From contig NZ_FPBF01000005.1 in assembly GCF_900116615.1 (NCBI RefSeq), positions 255,552 to 319,551 on the forward strand: DNA of 64,000 bases, read 5' to 3'. Of this stretch, positions 22,486-33,074 are shown in pieces. Each line of letters opens with the position of its first letter. The first letter of the stretch is position 1. This DNA comes from Algoriphagus locisalis (GTDB taxonomy: Bacteria > Bacteroidota > Bacteroidia > Cytophagales > Cyclobacteriaceae). The translations under genes and the position numbers were made by a program. Under the pieces are notes generated by a model. The model saw nothing but the letters and a program-made list of their open reading frames with translations. It was not told where the DNA came from and searched no databases.

Positions 22486-24590
22486 ATTTTAAGAAATCCA
22501 TATTGATCCGAGTACGGGTGGTGTTTATCCTGATAGCGCTGTGTTCAGCTGCTATACCGTACAAAATCGCCAAACTTCAAATGGCGGATGGAGATGTATG
22601 GCGTGAAAAAGCGGAGACTATCAACTTCCAATACAGAGAAGTACCAGCCACCCGAGGTAACATTTACGCGGCAGACGGAAGCTTATTGGCTACTAGTTTA
22701 CCTTTTTATAGAGTGGCTCTTGATCCGACTATTGCAAAGTCTGACACCTATAAGTCAGGGTTGGATTCCCTAGCCAAGATGCTGTCTTCCTATTATAAGG
22801 ACAAATCAGCTGCTTCTTACAAGCGAATGATCAACGACGCTAGGTTGGAAAACAAGAGATACCTGGTATTGAATAGAAAGCAAATCGGATATCAAGGCAT
22901 GCAGGAAATGTCCACCTGGCCAATTTTTAGAGATGGAAGAATGGGGGGGGGAGTGATCTTCGAGAAAGTAGAGAAAAGATATCGTCCGTTTAATTCCCTT
23001 GCCAGCCGTACAGTTGGCTTTTTGAATGAGGATGCATATGGTGCTGGGATCGAGTATAGCTTCAACAATTACCTGCAAGGACAGGATGGAAAGGCACTTT
23101 TTCAGCGTTTGGCTGGAGGAAGCTGGAAGCCGGTTTTTGATGCAGAAGATGTGAAGCCTGAGAATGGTTATGATGTCACCACTACACTGGATGTGAATAT
23201 TCAGGATGTGGCAGAAACTGCCCTGAGACGTCAACTGACTGATCGTGATGCTGAATTTGGTTCGGTCATCGTGATGGAAGTGAAAACAGGTCAGATCAAA
23301 GCAATAACCAATTTGCAGCGCAATTCCAGCGGAAATGGTTACGGTGAAAACTACAATTTCGCAATAGGTGATCAGGGAAATACAGAGCCAGGATCGACAT
23401 TCAAATTGCTTTCCATGTTGGCGCTTTTGGAAGAAAACAAAATCACTTTGGATGAGACAGTGGAAACTGGAAACGGGTCCCACAAATTCTACAATCAAAC
23501 GATGCGTGATGCCAAAAATGGTGGATACGGCACGTTGACAATTCGTGAGGCATTTGAGAAATCTTCCAATGTAGGTATCTCCAAATTAGTAGATGAGCAT
23601 TTTGGCTCAAGCCCTTCCAAATTCATGGCTTATATAGATAAGGTTGGTTTGAGAGAGCCTTTAGGTTTTCAGCTCATAGGTGAAGGGAAACCTTATTTCA
23701 AAAAGCCTGAAGACAAAGACTGGTATGGTACCACACTTCCTTGGGTTTCTATAGGATATGAAATCAAGCTAAACCCTCTTCATACGCTGGCATTGTATAA
23801 TGCAGTGGCGAATGGCGGGAAAATGATGAAGCCATACATCGTGAAGTCAGTTTCCAAAGGAAATATCATTGAAGAAAAATACGAGCCTGAAGTTGTCCGC
23901 AAGCAAATCGCTTCTGAGAAAAATATCAAGCTTCTTCAGGAGCTATTGGAAGGCGTCGTCGTTCGCGGTACGGCGAAAAATATAGCAAATGCTGACTATA
24001 GCATCGCAGGTAAAACAGGTACCGCTCAGAAGCTGATCAACGGGCAGTATTCTAGAATTTACTACACAAGTTTCGCGGGCTATTTCCCTGCTGACAATCC
24101 AAAATATTCAATGGTTGTCGTGATCGATAGTCCAAAAGGCTTTGCTGCATACGGAGGGGATGTTTCAGCTCCGGTTTTCAAAGAAATCGCAGACAAAATC
24201 TATGCACTTGACATTGAATTGAACCCAGACAATCAGCAAGAAATATTCAGGGCTGAGGCAGACGGAACGCAATTGCCATATGTGAAAGCAGGTAAAGCGG
24301 AAGAGCTTCAAGGCATTTTCCAAGAACTCGGATTGAAGGCATCTGCTGCTAATCCTGAGGAATGGGTGAAGACAGTCGCTCAGGATGCAAGTGTACAGAT
24401 GAGCGTCAATGATACGGACAAGTCGACTGTACCTGATGTGTCAGGACTTCCGCTTCGAGATGCGCTTTTCATTCTTGAGAATAAAGGAATGAAAGTCAAC
24501 TACACTGGGAAAGGCAGAGTAAAAGCTCAGTCTATTTCCGCTGGGACCGAATTAAGACCGAACACAACTATTAATCTGGTATTAGGATAA
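22482..24590 (+). CDS. ftsI: Division transpeptidase FtsI (PBP3-type) with PASTA domain
   Basis: This 702-residue class B penicillin-binding protein has an N-terminal membrane helix (about 10-27), a PBP dimerisation domain with RGNIYAADGSLLA, and a transpeptidase domain with SxxK (GSTFK), SxN (SSNVG) and KTG (AGKTGTAQK). A C-terminal PASTA domain (about 640-702, TVPDVSGLPLRDALF) follows. It cross-links septal peptidoglycan. The start is TTG at 22482, overlapping the ftsL stop (TTGA); no ATG fits better. murE begins directly after the stop. Confidence 0.96.
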   Translation: MNFKKSILIRVRVVFILIALCSAAIPYKIAKLQMADGDVWREKAETINFQYREVPATRGNIYAADGSLLATSLPFYRVALDPTIAKSDTYKSGLDSLAKMLSSYYKDKSAASYKRMINDARLENKRYLVLNRKQIGYQGMQEMSTWPIFRDGRMGGGVIFEKVEKRYRPFNSLASRTVGFLNEDAYGAGIEYSFNNYLQGQDGKALFQRLAGGSWKPVFDAEDVKPENGYDVTTTLDVNIQDVAETALRRQLTDRDAEFGSVIVMEVKTGQIKAITNLQRNSSGNGYGENYNFAIGDQGNTEPGSTFKLLSMLALLEENKITLDETVETGNGSHKFYNQTMRDAKNGGYGTLTIREAFEKSSNVGISKLVDEHFGSSPSKFMAYIDKVGLREPLGFQLIGEGKPYFKKPEDKDWYGTTLPWVSIGYEIKLNPLHTLALYNAVANGGKMMKPYIVKSVSKGNIIEEKYEPEVVRKQIASEKNIKLLQELLEGVVVRGTAKNIANADYSIAGKTGTAQKLINGQYSRIYYTSFAGYFPADNPKYSMVVVIDSPKGFAAYGGDVSAPVFKEIADKIYALDIELNPDNQQEIFRAEADGTQLPYVKAGKAEELQGIFQELGLKASAANPEEWVKTVAQDASVQMSVNDTDKSTVPDVSGLPLRDALFILENKGMKVNYTGKGRVKAQSISAGTELRPNTTINLVLG

Positions 24591-26054
24591 ATGAAAGTAC
24601 TAAAAGACATATTATATAAAGTATCACTTACCTCTACTACCGGAGACATGGAGTTGGGGGTGAAAGATATTGTCTTTGACAGCCGTCAGGTGACTGAGGG
24701 TAGTGCTTTCGTAGCGATCAAAGGTACTCAGGTAGATGGCCATGAATTCATAGAGAAAGCTATAGGACTTGGAGCTAAGAGCATCGTTTGTGAGCAATTG
24801 CCAGAGCAGCTTTTGGATGGGATCACTTATGTAGAAGTGGTGAACTCTGCCAGAGCACTAGGCATAATGGCAAGCAACTACTTTGATAATCCTTCTGAGA
24901 CTATCAAGGTAGTGGCGATCACAGGTACAAATGGAAAGACCACCACAGCCACTCTTTTGCATCAGCTTTTCATGCGGATGGGCTACAGCACAGGCTTACT
25001 TTCCACAGTAGAAAATAAGATTAATGAAACTGTAATCCACGCGACTCATACTACGCCAGACGCGGTGAGCGTGCAGGCTTTGCTTCGCAAAATGGTAAAG
25101 GAAGGCTGTACACACTGCTTCATGGAAGCTAGTTCTCATGCCATCGTACAAGAGAGAATAGCAGGGTTAAAGCTTGCAGGAGCTGTTTTTACAAATATCT
25201 CTCATGACCATTTGGATTATCATGGCACGTTTGACGAGTACATCAAGGCTAAGAAAAAGTTATTCGATGAACTTCCAAAAGACGCTTTTGCACTAGTAAA
25301 TGGTGACGATAAACGAGGAGCAGTAATGCTTCAGAATTGCAAAGCTTCACATCAGTTTTTTTCACTGAAGTCTCCTGCTGATTTTAAAGCCAAAATCATA
25401 TCCAATACTCTCGAAGGTCTGGAGCTAGACATCAACAGCAAGTTGATCTGGTTCAGGATGATCGGCGCATTCAATGCCTACAATCTTCTGGCGGTATTGG
25501 GAGTCACTGTACTTCTGGGCGAAGAGGAGGACGAAGTTCTTCGTGAGCTTTCAGGAATCCGCGGTGCCAAAGGCCGTTTCGATAGAATTTCCATTGCAGG
25601 CATCACTGCCATCGTGGATTATGCGCATACGCCAGATGCTTTGGATAATGTCCTTAAAACAATCAACGGTGCTAGAACGGGTGGCGAACAACTGATCACA
25701 GTAGTGGGCTGTGGAGGAAATCGTGACAAAACCAAGCGTCCCATCATGGCAAAAATCGCTGTTCAGGAAAGCGATAAAGCAATTCTTACTTCTGACAACC
25801 CTCGATTTGAAGTGCCGGAAGAAATACTAAAAGATATGCAGGCTGGGGTAGGTCCGTCTGAAATCAGAAAAACATTAAACATTGTGGATCGCAGAGAGGC
25901 AATTAAGACGGCTTGTATGCTTTCTCAAAAAGGAGATATCATTCTTATCGCCGGTAAAGGCCATGAGGATTATCAGGAAATCAAAGGAGTGAAGCATCAC
26001 TTTGATGATACCGAAGTAGTAACCGAGTTTTTACAACAATTGACACAGAGCTGA
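24591..26054 (+). CDS. murE: UDP-MurNAc-tripeptide synthetase MurE (meso-DAP type)
   Basis: This 487-residue Mur ligase has the ATP loop [12 protein letters not shown] (about residue 110), the substrate segment [10 protein letters not shown], and the DNPR motif in [13 protein letters not shown] (about 400). In this family DNPR goes with meso-diaminopimelate as the added amino acid. It starts one base after ftsI and ends 1 base before mraY. It works in the cytoplasm on lipid precursor synthesis. Confidence 0.97.
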   Translation: MKVLKDILYKVSLTSTTGDMELGVKDIVFDSRQVTEGSAFVAIKGTQVDGHEFIEKAIGLGAKSIVCEQLPEQLLDGITYVEVVNSARALGIMASNYFDNPSETIKVVAITGTNGKTTTATLLHQLFMRMGYSTGLLSTVENKINETVIHATHTTPDAVSVQALLRKMVKEGCTHCFMEASSHAIVQERIAGLKLAGAVFTNISHDHLDYHGTFDEYIKAKKKLFDELPKDAFALVNGDDKRGAVMLQNCKASHQFFSLKSPADFKAKIISNTLEGLELDINSKLIWFRMIGAFNAYNLLAVLGVTVLLGEEEDEVLRELSGIRGAKGRFDRISIAGITAIVDYAHTPDALDNVLKTINGARTGGEQLITVVGCGGNRDKTKRPIMAKIAVQESDKAILTSDNPRFEVPEEILKDMQAGVGPSEIRKTLNIVDRREAIKTACMLSQKGDIILIAGKGHEDYQEIKGVKHHFDDTEVVTEFLQQLTQS

Positions 26055-26055
26055 G

Positions 26056-27267
26056 ATGTTATATCCACTTTTTGATTATTTGGACAAAGTGCTTGATATC
26101 CCTGGAACAGGGGTGTTTAGATTTATCTCATTCCGAGCTGGAATGGCTGCGCTTTTTTCATTGATCATCACCATCTCTTTTGGCCACAAAATCATTGCTT
26201 GGATCAGAAATAAGCAGATCGGAGAGACAGTAAGAGATCTAGGTTTAGAAGGCGAAAAGCAGAAAAAAGGCACGCCGACGATGGGGGGCTTGATGATCAT
26301 GGCTGCAATATTAATTCCGACTTTGCTTTTCGCAGATCTGAATAACATTTACATCATTCTTTTGCTGATCACTACGGTTTGGTTGGGAGCAATTGGCTTT
26401 GTAGATGATTACATCAAGGTTTTCAAGAAAAACAAAGAAGGTCTCGCCGGTAGATTTAAGATCATCGGTCAGATTGGCATCGGGATTATCGTGGGTTCCA
26501 CACTTTATTTCAATGAAAGCGTAGTAATCCGTGAGTTTACCAACCCGGTTTCCATAGAAGAAGGGGTGGTAGAAACGCCAACGTACAGAGATGTGAAAGT
26601 GGCTAAAACCACCATTCCTTTTACCAAAAACAATGAGCTGAATTACGAGACTTTGCTTGGCTTTATGGGTGAAGCGATGACTCCGATTCTATACATTTTC
26701 GTCGTGACTTTCATCATTACCGCGGTTTCCAACGGTGCTAATATCACAGATGGTATCGATGGATTGGCAGCAGGAACCTCAGCAATAATTGGTTTGACTA
26801 TTGCGATTTTCGCTTACCTAAGTGGTAATGCGATTTTCTCATCCTACCTCAACATCATGTACATCCCGAATTCGGGAGAGCTGGTAATTTTTGCTTCGGC
26901 CTTTATTGGCGCCTGCGTGGGATTCTTGTGGTACAATGCCTATCCGGCTCAAGTTTTTATGGGTGATACAGGAAGCTTAATGCTCGGAGGAGTGATCGCT
27001 GTGTTGGCTTTGACGCTTCGCAAAGAACTACTGATTCCAATCATGTGTGGGGTATTTGTAATCGAAAATGCAAGTGTGATGCTCCAAGTTGGGTACTTCA
27101 AATACACTCGAAAAAAATATGGTGAAGGCAGAAGAATCTTCTTGATGTCTCCACTTCATCATCATTACCAAAAGAAAAATATCCCAGAGGCCAAAATCGT
27201 AACCCGATTCTGGATTGTGGGTATTCTTTTGGCAGTAATCACTTTGGCAACATTGAAACTTAGATAA
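26056..27267 (+). CDS. mraY: Phospho-MurNAc-pentapeptide transferase MraY
   Basis: This 403-residue membrane protein has about ten helices and MraY signatures: [29 protein letters not shown] (metal-binding Asp pair), [22 protein letters not shown] and [10 protein letters not shown]. It makes lipid I. It is longer than the 360-residue E. coli enzyme because of an inserted extracytoplasmic stretch around residues 150-210, which is usual for Bacteroidota. Confidence 0.97.
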   Translation: MLYPLFDYLDKVLDIPGTGVFRFISFRAGMAALFSLIITISFGHKIIAWIRNKQIGETVRDLGLEGEKQKKGTPTMGGLMIMAAILIPTLLFADLNNIYIILLLITTVWLGAIGFVDDYIKVFKKNKEGLAGRFKIIGQIGIGIIVGSTLYFNESVVIREFTNPVSIEEGVVETPTYRDVKVAKTTIPFTKNNELNYETLLGFMGEAMTPILYIFVVTFIITAVSNGANITDGIDGLAAGTSAIIGLTIAIFAYLSGNAIFSSYLNIMYIPNSGELVIFASAFIGACVGFLWYNAYPAQVFMGDTGSLMLGGVIAVLALTLRKELLIPIMCGVFVIENASVMLQVGYFKYTRKKYGEGRRIFLMSPLHHHYQKKNIPEAKIVTRFWIVGILLAVITLATLKLR

Positions 27268-27272
27268 TAGAA

Positions 27273-28622
27273 ATGAAAAAACTAGTCGTTCTGGGCGCGG
27301 GAGAAAGCGGATTGGGAGCAGCAATGCTTGCCAGACAGAAGGGCTATGCCGTTTTCGTTTCCGATGCAGGACAGATTTCTCTGGCGCGAAAAGCTGAAAT
27401 GGAGCGGTTGGGAATTGCTTTTGAAGAAGGAAAGCATTCGGAGGAGAAAATCCTCAGTGCAGATCTGATCATCAAAAGTCCTGGCATTTCTCCAAAGGCG
27501 GAAATGGCTGCAAAGGCATCGTTGGCAGGCATTCCGATTATCGATGAGTTAGAATTTGCATTTGGCTACAGCACCGGAAAAGTGATTGCGATCACTGGAA
27601 CCAATGGTAAAACTACTACCACATTGCTGACTTATCACTTAATGAAAGAAGCGGGTTTGGACGTGGGTTTGGCTGGAAATGTAGGCAAAAGCTGGGCTGC
27701 GCAGTTACTCGAAAAAGAACATGAATGGTGGGTGATCGAGTGCAGCAGTTTCCAAATAGATGGATTTGTCAACTTCAAACCCTCAGTTGCGATTCTTTGC
27801 AACATCACGCCAGATCATTTGGATCGCTACGAGTATAAAATCGAGAATTACATAGATTCCAAGTTTGGAATCTTTAAAAATATGACTTCTGCCAATCAGG
27901 CTATTCTTTTTGCAGAAGATGCTTTGACTTTAGAAGGTTTGAAAAGCAATGAAGTAAAAGCTTCTACCCTTTGGGTTTCTGCTTTGGAACTTCAAAAAGA
28001 GGGAGCCTGGACAGATGGAGAGAATTTGACTTTTGCGGTAGCAGAGCAATCGGTAGTTGTGCCAGTGGATTCACTTTCTCTCAAAGGGAAGCACAATCTT
28101 TTGAATGCCCTTTGCGCTGGTTCTGCAGCTTTGATCGCGGGTGTAAAGGATGTGGATTTTATGCTGGGATTCCAGACGTTCAAAAATGCGCCTCACCGAA
28201 TGGAGTTGATCAAAGAAGTAGATGGAGTGAAGTTTATCAACGATAGTAAAGGCACCAATGTGGAAGCTACGGCTTATGCGCTGGCGAGCTACGACAACCC
28301 ATTGATCTGGATTGCCGGAGGCGTGGACAAGGGAAATGACTATACGGTTCTATCTCCATTGACAGAAAAGGTGAAAAGCCTGATTTGCTTGGGCAAAGAC
28401 AATGAGAAATTAAAATCAGCTTTTGGGTCGTCTATAGCAGACATTCGAGAGACACAAGATATAAAGGAGGCGGTTTCTTGGGGAAATGAACTTGGGGAAT
28501 CTGGAGATATAGTTTTGCTATCGCCAGCTTGTGCAAGCTTCGACTTGTTCAAAAATTATGAAGATCGCGGAATTCAATTCCGTGCCGCAGTAGAGAACCT
28601 TAAACCGAAAGCCATCGCATGA
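27273..28622 (+). CDS. murD: UDP-MurNAc-L-alanine:D-glutamate ligase MurD
   Basis: This 449-residue ligase has an N-terminal Rossmann motif (GAGESGLGAAMLA), the ATP loop [28 protein letters not shown] and NDSKGTNVEAT near residue 325. It adds D-glutamate to UDP-MurNAc-L-Ala in the cytoplasm. The stop overlaps the ftsW start (ATGA). Its position after mraY is standard for the dcw cluster. Confidence 0.97.
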   Translation: MKKLVVLGAGESGLGAAMLARQKGYAVFVSDAGQISLARKAEMERLGIAFEEGKHSEEKILSADLIIKSPGISPKAEMAAKASLAGIPIIDELEFAFGYSTGKVIAITGTNGKTTTTLLTYHLMKEAGLDVGLAGNVGKSWAAQLLEKEHEWWVIECSSFQIDGFVNFKPSVAILCNITPDHLDRYEYKIENYIDSKFGIFKNMTSANQAILFAEDALTLEGLKSNEVKASTLWVSALELQKEGAWTDGENLTFAVAEQSVVVPVDSLSLKGKHNLLNALCAGSAALIAGVKDVDFMLGFQTFKNAPHRMELIKEVDGVKFINDSKGTNVEATAYALASYDNPLIWIAGGVDKGNDYTVLSPLTEKVKSLICLGKDNEKLKSAFGSSIADIRETQDIKEAVSWGNELGESGDIVLLSPACASFDLFKNYEDRGIQFRAAVENLKPKAIA

Positions 28623-29788
28623 GTGAGTTTAAAGCATGGATAGATAGAAATTTCAAAGGCGACCCAATCATTTGGGGTATTGTCATTCTATTGTCACTTT
28701 TCAGTATTCTGGTAGTGTATTCCGCTACGGGTTCTTTGGCGTACAAATATGCGGGTGGAAATACTGAGATCTACTTGATCAGACATTCCATGTTGATTTT
28801 TGTGTCGTTGGTAGTGATGTGGTTTGCGCATAAAATACCTTATAAAAGGTATGCGATGTATGCGAAGCTGGGTGTGGTTATTTCCATTCCATTGCTTTTG
28901 GTGACCTATATGTTCGGCTCCAACATCAATGAAGCTAATCGCTGGATTACAATTCCTGTGATCAACCAAGCTTTCCAGCCATCCGATTTGGCTAAGCTTT
29001 CACTGATAGCTGCTATAGCGTTGATGCTTGCCAAAAGACAAAAGAACATTAAGGACTTTAAAAGCACTTTCGTTCCGATTATTATCGCAGTAGGTCTGAT
29101 TTGCGGACTTATCGCCATGGCCAATTTCTCTACAGCGATTTTGTTGTTGATTACATGCCTGCTGATTATGTTCATCGGTCGTGTTCCTCTTAAGTATCTG
29201 ACGATTGTTTTGTTTGTCGGGCTTCTGGGATTGACAGTTGCAGGATTTACCGGTCAGCGTGGATCTACTTTAGTTTCCAGAGTTACCGCATTCTTCAATG
29301 AAGAGGAGGTTCCATTCCAAGCTGAGCAATCTTATATCGCAATCGCAACTGGAGGAATTGGCGGAAAAGGTCCAGGGAATTCTGAGCAAAGAAATTCGCT
29401 TCCGCATCCGTATTCAGATTTTATCTACGCCATCATCATAGAGGAATATGGATTGATAGGGGGATTCTCCGTGCTCTTCCTGTACCTCGCGCTTCTTTAT
29501 AGAGGTATGCGAATCGTGGCAAATTCAAATAAAGCATTTGGTGGATTACTATCTGCGGGATTGAGTTTCGCATTGGTTATTCAGGCATTAGTGAATATGG
29601 CCGTAGCCGTTGGCTTAGGGCCAATCACGGGTTTGCCACTTCCGCTTTTGAGTATGGGAGGAACATCTCTCGTGTTTACAGGGATTTCTCTGGGAATTAT
29701 TCTCTCAGTAAGTCGTGGTGATCATCAGGATGAATCGCAGGCAAGTAGCTCCACTATTGGAAATAGAACAAGACTTAAAACCGCATAA
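28619..29788 (+). CDS. ftsW: SEDS glycosyltransferase FtsW
   Basis: This 389-residue polytopic protein of the SEDS family has about ten membrane helices. FQPSDLAKLSLIAAIA and SYSDFIYAIIIEEYGLIGG-like (HPYSDFIYAI) segments carry residues that form the catalytic cavity, and a C-terminal PLPLLSMGGTSLV matches FtsW/RodA. It polymerises lipid II at the septum together with FtsI. The cytoplasmic tail is short and polar. Confidence 0.96.
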   Translation: MSEFKAWIDRNFKGDPIIWGIVILLSLFSILVVYSATGSLAYKYAGGNTEIYLIRHSMLIFVSLVVMWFAHKIPYKRYAMYAKLGVVISIPLLLVTYMFGSNINEANRWITIPVINQAFQPSDLAKLSLIAAIALMLAKRQKNIKDFKSTFVPIIIAVGLICGLIAMANFSTAILLLITCLLIMFIGRVPLKYLTIVLFVGLLGLTVAGFTGQRGSTLVSRVTAFFNEEEVPFQAEQSYIAIATGGIGGKGPGNSEQRNSLPHPYSDFIYAIIIEEYGLIGGFSVLFLYLALLYRGMRIVANSNKAFGGLLSAGLSFALVIQALVNMAVAVGLGPITGLPLPLLSMGGTSLVFTGISLGIILSVSRGDHQDESQASSSTIGNRTRLKTA

Positions 29789-29817
29789 TTATTAACGCAC
29801 AACGTACATATCGCATT

Positions 29818-30900
29818 TTGATCAGTGGTGGAGGAACCGGGGGGCATATCTATCCGGCTATCGCTATTGCTAATGCCTGGAAGGAAAAACATCCTGCCAG
29901 CGAGATCTTATTTGTGGGTGCTTTGGGCAAAATGGAAATGCAGAAAGTACCTGAAGCTGGGTACAAAATCAAAGGACTTCCAGTGGCTGGCTTGCAAAGA
30001 AGCTTGTCTCTGGAAAACCTGAAATTCCCTTTTAAGCTTTTGAAAAGCCTGACTCAAGCTTCCCAAATCATCAAGGACTTTAAGCCTGATGCAGTGGTAG
30101 GAGTAGGTGGCTACGCAAGTGGTCCGGTGCTTTATGCTGCGCAAAGAAAAGGAATTCCTACGCTGGTACAGGAACAAAACTCCTACGCAGGTTTGACAAA
30201 TAAAATTCTGGCTAAAAAAGCCAAAAAGATCTGTGTTGCCTATCCTGATATGGATCGCTTTTTCCCTACGGATAGAATCGCTTACACAGGAAATCCTGTT
30301 CGCAAGGACATTCTGGATTTGTCTGGAAAAAGAGAAAATGCATTTACCCATTTCGGGTTAGATCCCGCTAAGAAAACTCTTTTGGTTTTGGGTGGCTCAC
30401 TAGGAGCAAGAACACTAAACCATGCTGTGCTAAAGGATATGCAGATACTTGAGGAGGAAGGTTACCAGGTGCTTTGGCAGTGTGGTAAATTTTATTTCCA
30501 AGAGATGAAATCCAAGCTGTCAGACTCAGGTCTGAAATCTATTTATCTGAATGAGTTTATCCGCGAAATGGATTTGGCATATGCGGCGGCAGATGTGATT
30601 GTTTCTAGAGCCGGAGCATTGTCGGTTTCAGAACTTTCTCTTGTGGGTAAACCTGTGATTTTTATTCCATCTCCGAATGTGGCTGAAGATCATCAGACCA
30701 AAAATGCAATGGCTTATGTAAGTCATGACGCAGCATTGCTTTTGAAAGATTCAGAGGCTGTAGGCGCTTTGGAACAAGAAGTAACTAAGCTAATGAAGGA
30801 TAGCTCGCTGGCTTCCTTATTAGGAAAAAACATAAAGAATCTGGCTAAGCCGAATGCGGCAAACGCCATAGTGGAAGAAGTAGAACAATTGATTGTATGA
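29818..30900 (+). CDS. murG: Lipid II synthase MurG (start codon in doubt)
   Basis: This is a GT28-fold glycosyltransferase of about 360 residues: ISGGGTGGHIYPAIAIA (lipid-side loop), GVGGYASGPVLYAA, LVLGGSLGARTLN and SRAGALSVSELSLVGKP (UDP-GlcNAc site). The first canonical start is TTG at 29818, but it would delete the first beta strand (RIL before ISGGG) that the family needs. In-frame codons back to the stop at 29776 include no ATG, GTG or TTG; ATT at 29791 would give the expected short leader N-A-Q-R-T-Y-R-I-L-I-S. I list the canonical start but think 29791 likelier. The stop overlaps murC by 4 bases. Confidence 0.93.
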   Translation: MISGGGTGGHIYPAIAIANAWKEKHPASEILFVGALGKMEMQKVPEAGYKIKGLPVAGLQRSLSLENLKFPFKLLKSLTQASQIIKDFKPDAVVGVGGYASGPVLYAAQRKGIPTLVQEQNSYAGLTNKILAKKAKKICVAYPDMDRFFPTDRIAYTGNPVRKDILDLSGKRENAFTHFGLDPAKKTLLVLGGSLGARTLNHAVLKDMQILEEEGYQVLWQCGKFYFQEMKSKLSDSGLKSIYLNEFIREMDLAYAAADVIVSRAGALSVSELSLVGKPVIFIPSPNVAEDHQTKNAMAYVSHDAALLLKDSEAVGALEQEVTKLMKDSSLASLLGKNIKNLAKPNAANAIVEEVEQLIV

Positions 30901-32309
30901 GTTTCGAAGGTATAAATAGCGTCCATTTGCTCGGAATTGGCGGCATAGGCATGAGTGCCTTGGCCCGATGGTTCCGTCATGAAGGATATGCTGTATCTGG
31001 ATATGACCGTACTCCTTCGCCACTTACAGAGGAATTGATCGCGGAGGGAATGCAGATTTCTTTTGAGGACAAGTTGGAAAGCATTCCTGCTCAGATCAAA
31101 GACCATTCTGAAAAGGCCCTGATCATTTGGACTCCGGCTATGCCGAAGGATTCTGCACAACTGAATTTCTTCAGAGACAATGGCTATCAACTGAAGAAAA
31201 GATCAGAAGTGCTAGGCATACTGACAAGCACTTATTATACAATCGCCGTTGCTGGTACACATGGTAAGACGACTACGTCCTCCATGATAGCCCATATGCT
31301 GAAGTCAGCAGGAAAGCCAATTGTGGCATTCTTGGGTGGAATAACACAGAATTATCAAAGCAACCTGATTCTGGGAGGTAAAAAGTCTAAAGAGCCAACC
31401 TTAGTAGTAGTGGAGGCAGATGAGTTTGACCGCTCATTCTTAAGACTCCACCCAAATGAGGTAGTGCTGACAAGTGCAGATCCTGACCATTTGGATGTCT
31501 ATGGTGACGAACAGCACATCTTGGATGGTTTCTTGGAATTTGTTCATCTGGCAGATAAAAAAGGAAGATTATACATACAGCAGCATGCTGCACAAAGACT
31601 TGGAGAGGGCAAGCTTCCAAAGATCGCTACACGTGAGTACGGGTTGAGATCTTCCGGAATCAGTGCTGAGAATATTCAGGCGCGACCTGGTTCATTTGTC
31701 TTTGATTATTTGGATGGCAAAAATGAGATTAAAGGCTTGGAGTTATTCATTCCTGGGTTTCATAACGTGGAAAATGCCTTGGCGGCAATCGCCATAGCTC
31801 TGGATCACAATATCTCAGAAGAGCAAATCCGCTTAGGATTGAGCTCTTTCAAGGGAGTGAAGAGAAGGTTTGAAATTCATGTGAATGAGGGGAACCATGT
31901 TTACATAGATGATTATGCGCATCATCCTGAAGAGATCCGAGCCTGTTTAAGTTCAGTTCGGGCTATGTTCCCGACGAAGAAATTAACGGTGATTTTCCAA
32001 CCGCATTTGTTTTCGCGCACGCGTGATTTTGCCGAAGGCTTTTCAGAGAGTTTATCCTTGGCGGATTCGGTGATTTTGTTGGATATCTACCCAGCAAGGG
32101 AGTTGCCAATCGAAGGAGTGACTTCAGCGATGTTGCTGGATGGGATCAATACGGATCATAAGGAATTGGTATCCAAAGAGGATTTGATGAGTCATTTGGA
32201 CAAGGCATCACCGGAAGTTTTGGTGACTCTTGGAGCTGGAGATATTGACCGATTAGTACCTGTGATTGCTACTTGGATGAAAGAGGGACTTAACCGATAT
32301 GCGCTATGA
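30897..32309 (+). CDS. murC: UDP-MurNAc:L-alanine ligase MurC
   Basis: This 470-residue ligase has an N-terminal GIGGIGMSALARW Rossmann motif, the ATP loop GTHGKTTTSSMIAHML, EADEFDRSFL, ADPDHLDVYG, and DDYAHHPEEIRA near residue 340. It adds the first amino acid of the stem peptide. It overlaps murG (ATGA) and ftsQ (ATGA), so the three are translationally coupled. Confidence 0.97.
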   Translation: MSFEGINSVHLLGIGGIGMSALARWFRHEGYAVSGYDRTPSPLTEELIAEGMQISFEDKLESIPAQIKDHSEKALIIWTPAMPKDSAQLNFFRDNGYQLKKRSEVLGILTSTYYTIAVAGTHGKTTTSSMIAHMLKSAGKPIVAFLGGITQNYQSNLILGGKKSKEPTLVVVEADEFDRSFLRLHPNEVVLTSADPDHLDVYGDEQHILDGFLEFVHLADKKGRLYIQQHAAQRLGEGKLPKIATREYGLRSSGISAENIQARPGSFVFDYLDGKNEIKGLELFIPGFHNVENALAAIAIALDHNISEEQIRLGLSSFKGVKRRFEIHVNEGNHVYIDDYAHHPEEIRACLSSVRAMFPTKKLTVIFQPHLFSRTRDFAEGFSESLSLADSVILLDIYPARELPIEGVTSAMLLDGINTDHKELVSKEDLMSHLDKASPEVLVTLGAGDIDRLVPVIATWMKEGLNRYAL

Positions 32310-33064
32310 AAAAAGCTAATCTAAAGAAAATAGCGGCTTTTGTGGTGCTCAGTCTAGTACTGGTTGGATTCATCGGATTTGTGGAAAAGCAGACGATGTA
32401 CAAGACTTTCCAAGGTACTGAAATCGATATAGAAGGAGTAAGTGGAGTGTATTTCGTGGAGGATGCCGAGATCTCAAAAATCCTAGCCGAAGCATTTCCT
32501 GAATTGAAAGCAGGATTGATGCTTGAGCAAGTGCCAATGAAAGCAATTGAAGCTAGGCTTTTAGGGCATCCATTTGTAAAGTCGGTGGAAGCTATGCTGG
32601 GACAGAAAGGGATTTTGAATTTGAAGATCAGCCAGCATCAGCCGATTGCGAGAATTGCGCAGCCAATGGCAGCTGACGGCTATATAACAACCGAAGGCAA
32701 GGTGATTCCTACTTCCACTTCATACACGAGCCGTGTGCTGATTTTGGAAGGCGACTATGCTGAAATGCTAATGGATAAAGGTGATATCAAAGCGGATATG
32801 CCTGAATTGATGGACTTGATCACATTCATCACTGAGGATGAATTTTGGAATGCACAGATCACCGAATTGGAAGTGAATTCCAAGGATAATATCCGTCTTT
32901 TCCAACAGGTGGGAAGACAGGTAATTGAGTTCGGTGACGCACATGATATAGAGAATAAGTTTGACCGGATATCGGTCTTTTATAAGGAAATATTGCCTCG
33001 CAAGGGCTGGAATACTTACGATCGGGTAAGTGTAAAGTTTAAGGATCAAATCGTCTGTGAATAA
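32306..33064 (+). CDS. ftsQ: Divisome protein FtsQ
   Basis: This 252-residue bitopic protein has a short basic N-terminus, one membrane helix (IAAFVVLSLVLVGFIGF) and a POTRA-like domain followed by a beta domain (GVYFVEDAEISKIL, HPFVKSVEAMLGQKGILNLKISQHQPIARI). FtsQ links the cytoplasmic ring with FtsL/FtsI. Sequence similarity is weak, but the position between murC and ftsA and the HP[FY]V-x-[SK]-[VA]-E pattern are decisive. Confidence 0.9.
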   Translation: MKKANLKKIAAFVVLSLVLVGFIGFVEKQTMYKTFQGTEIDIEGVSGVYFVEDAEISKILAEAFPELKAGLMLEQVPMKAIEARLLGHPFVKSVEAMLGQKGILNLKISQHQPIARIAQPMAADGYITTEGKVIPTSTSYTSRVLILEGDYAEMLMDKGDIKADMPELMDLITFITEDEFWNAQITELEVNSKDNIRLFQQVGRQVIEFGDAHDIENKFDRISVFYKEILPRKGWNTYDRVSVKFKDQIVCE

Positions 33065-33074
33065 TAGCTTGGAT

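Noticed and set aside
22806..23498. 230-residue minus-strand reading frame
   Set aside because: It is antisense to ftsI and reflects codon bias of the real gene.
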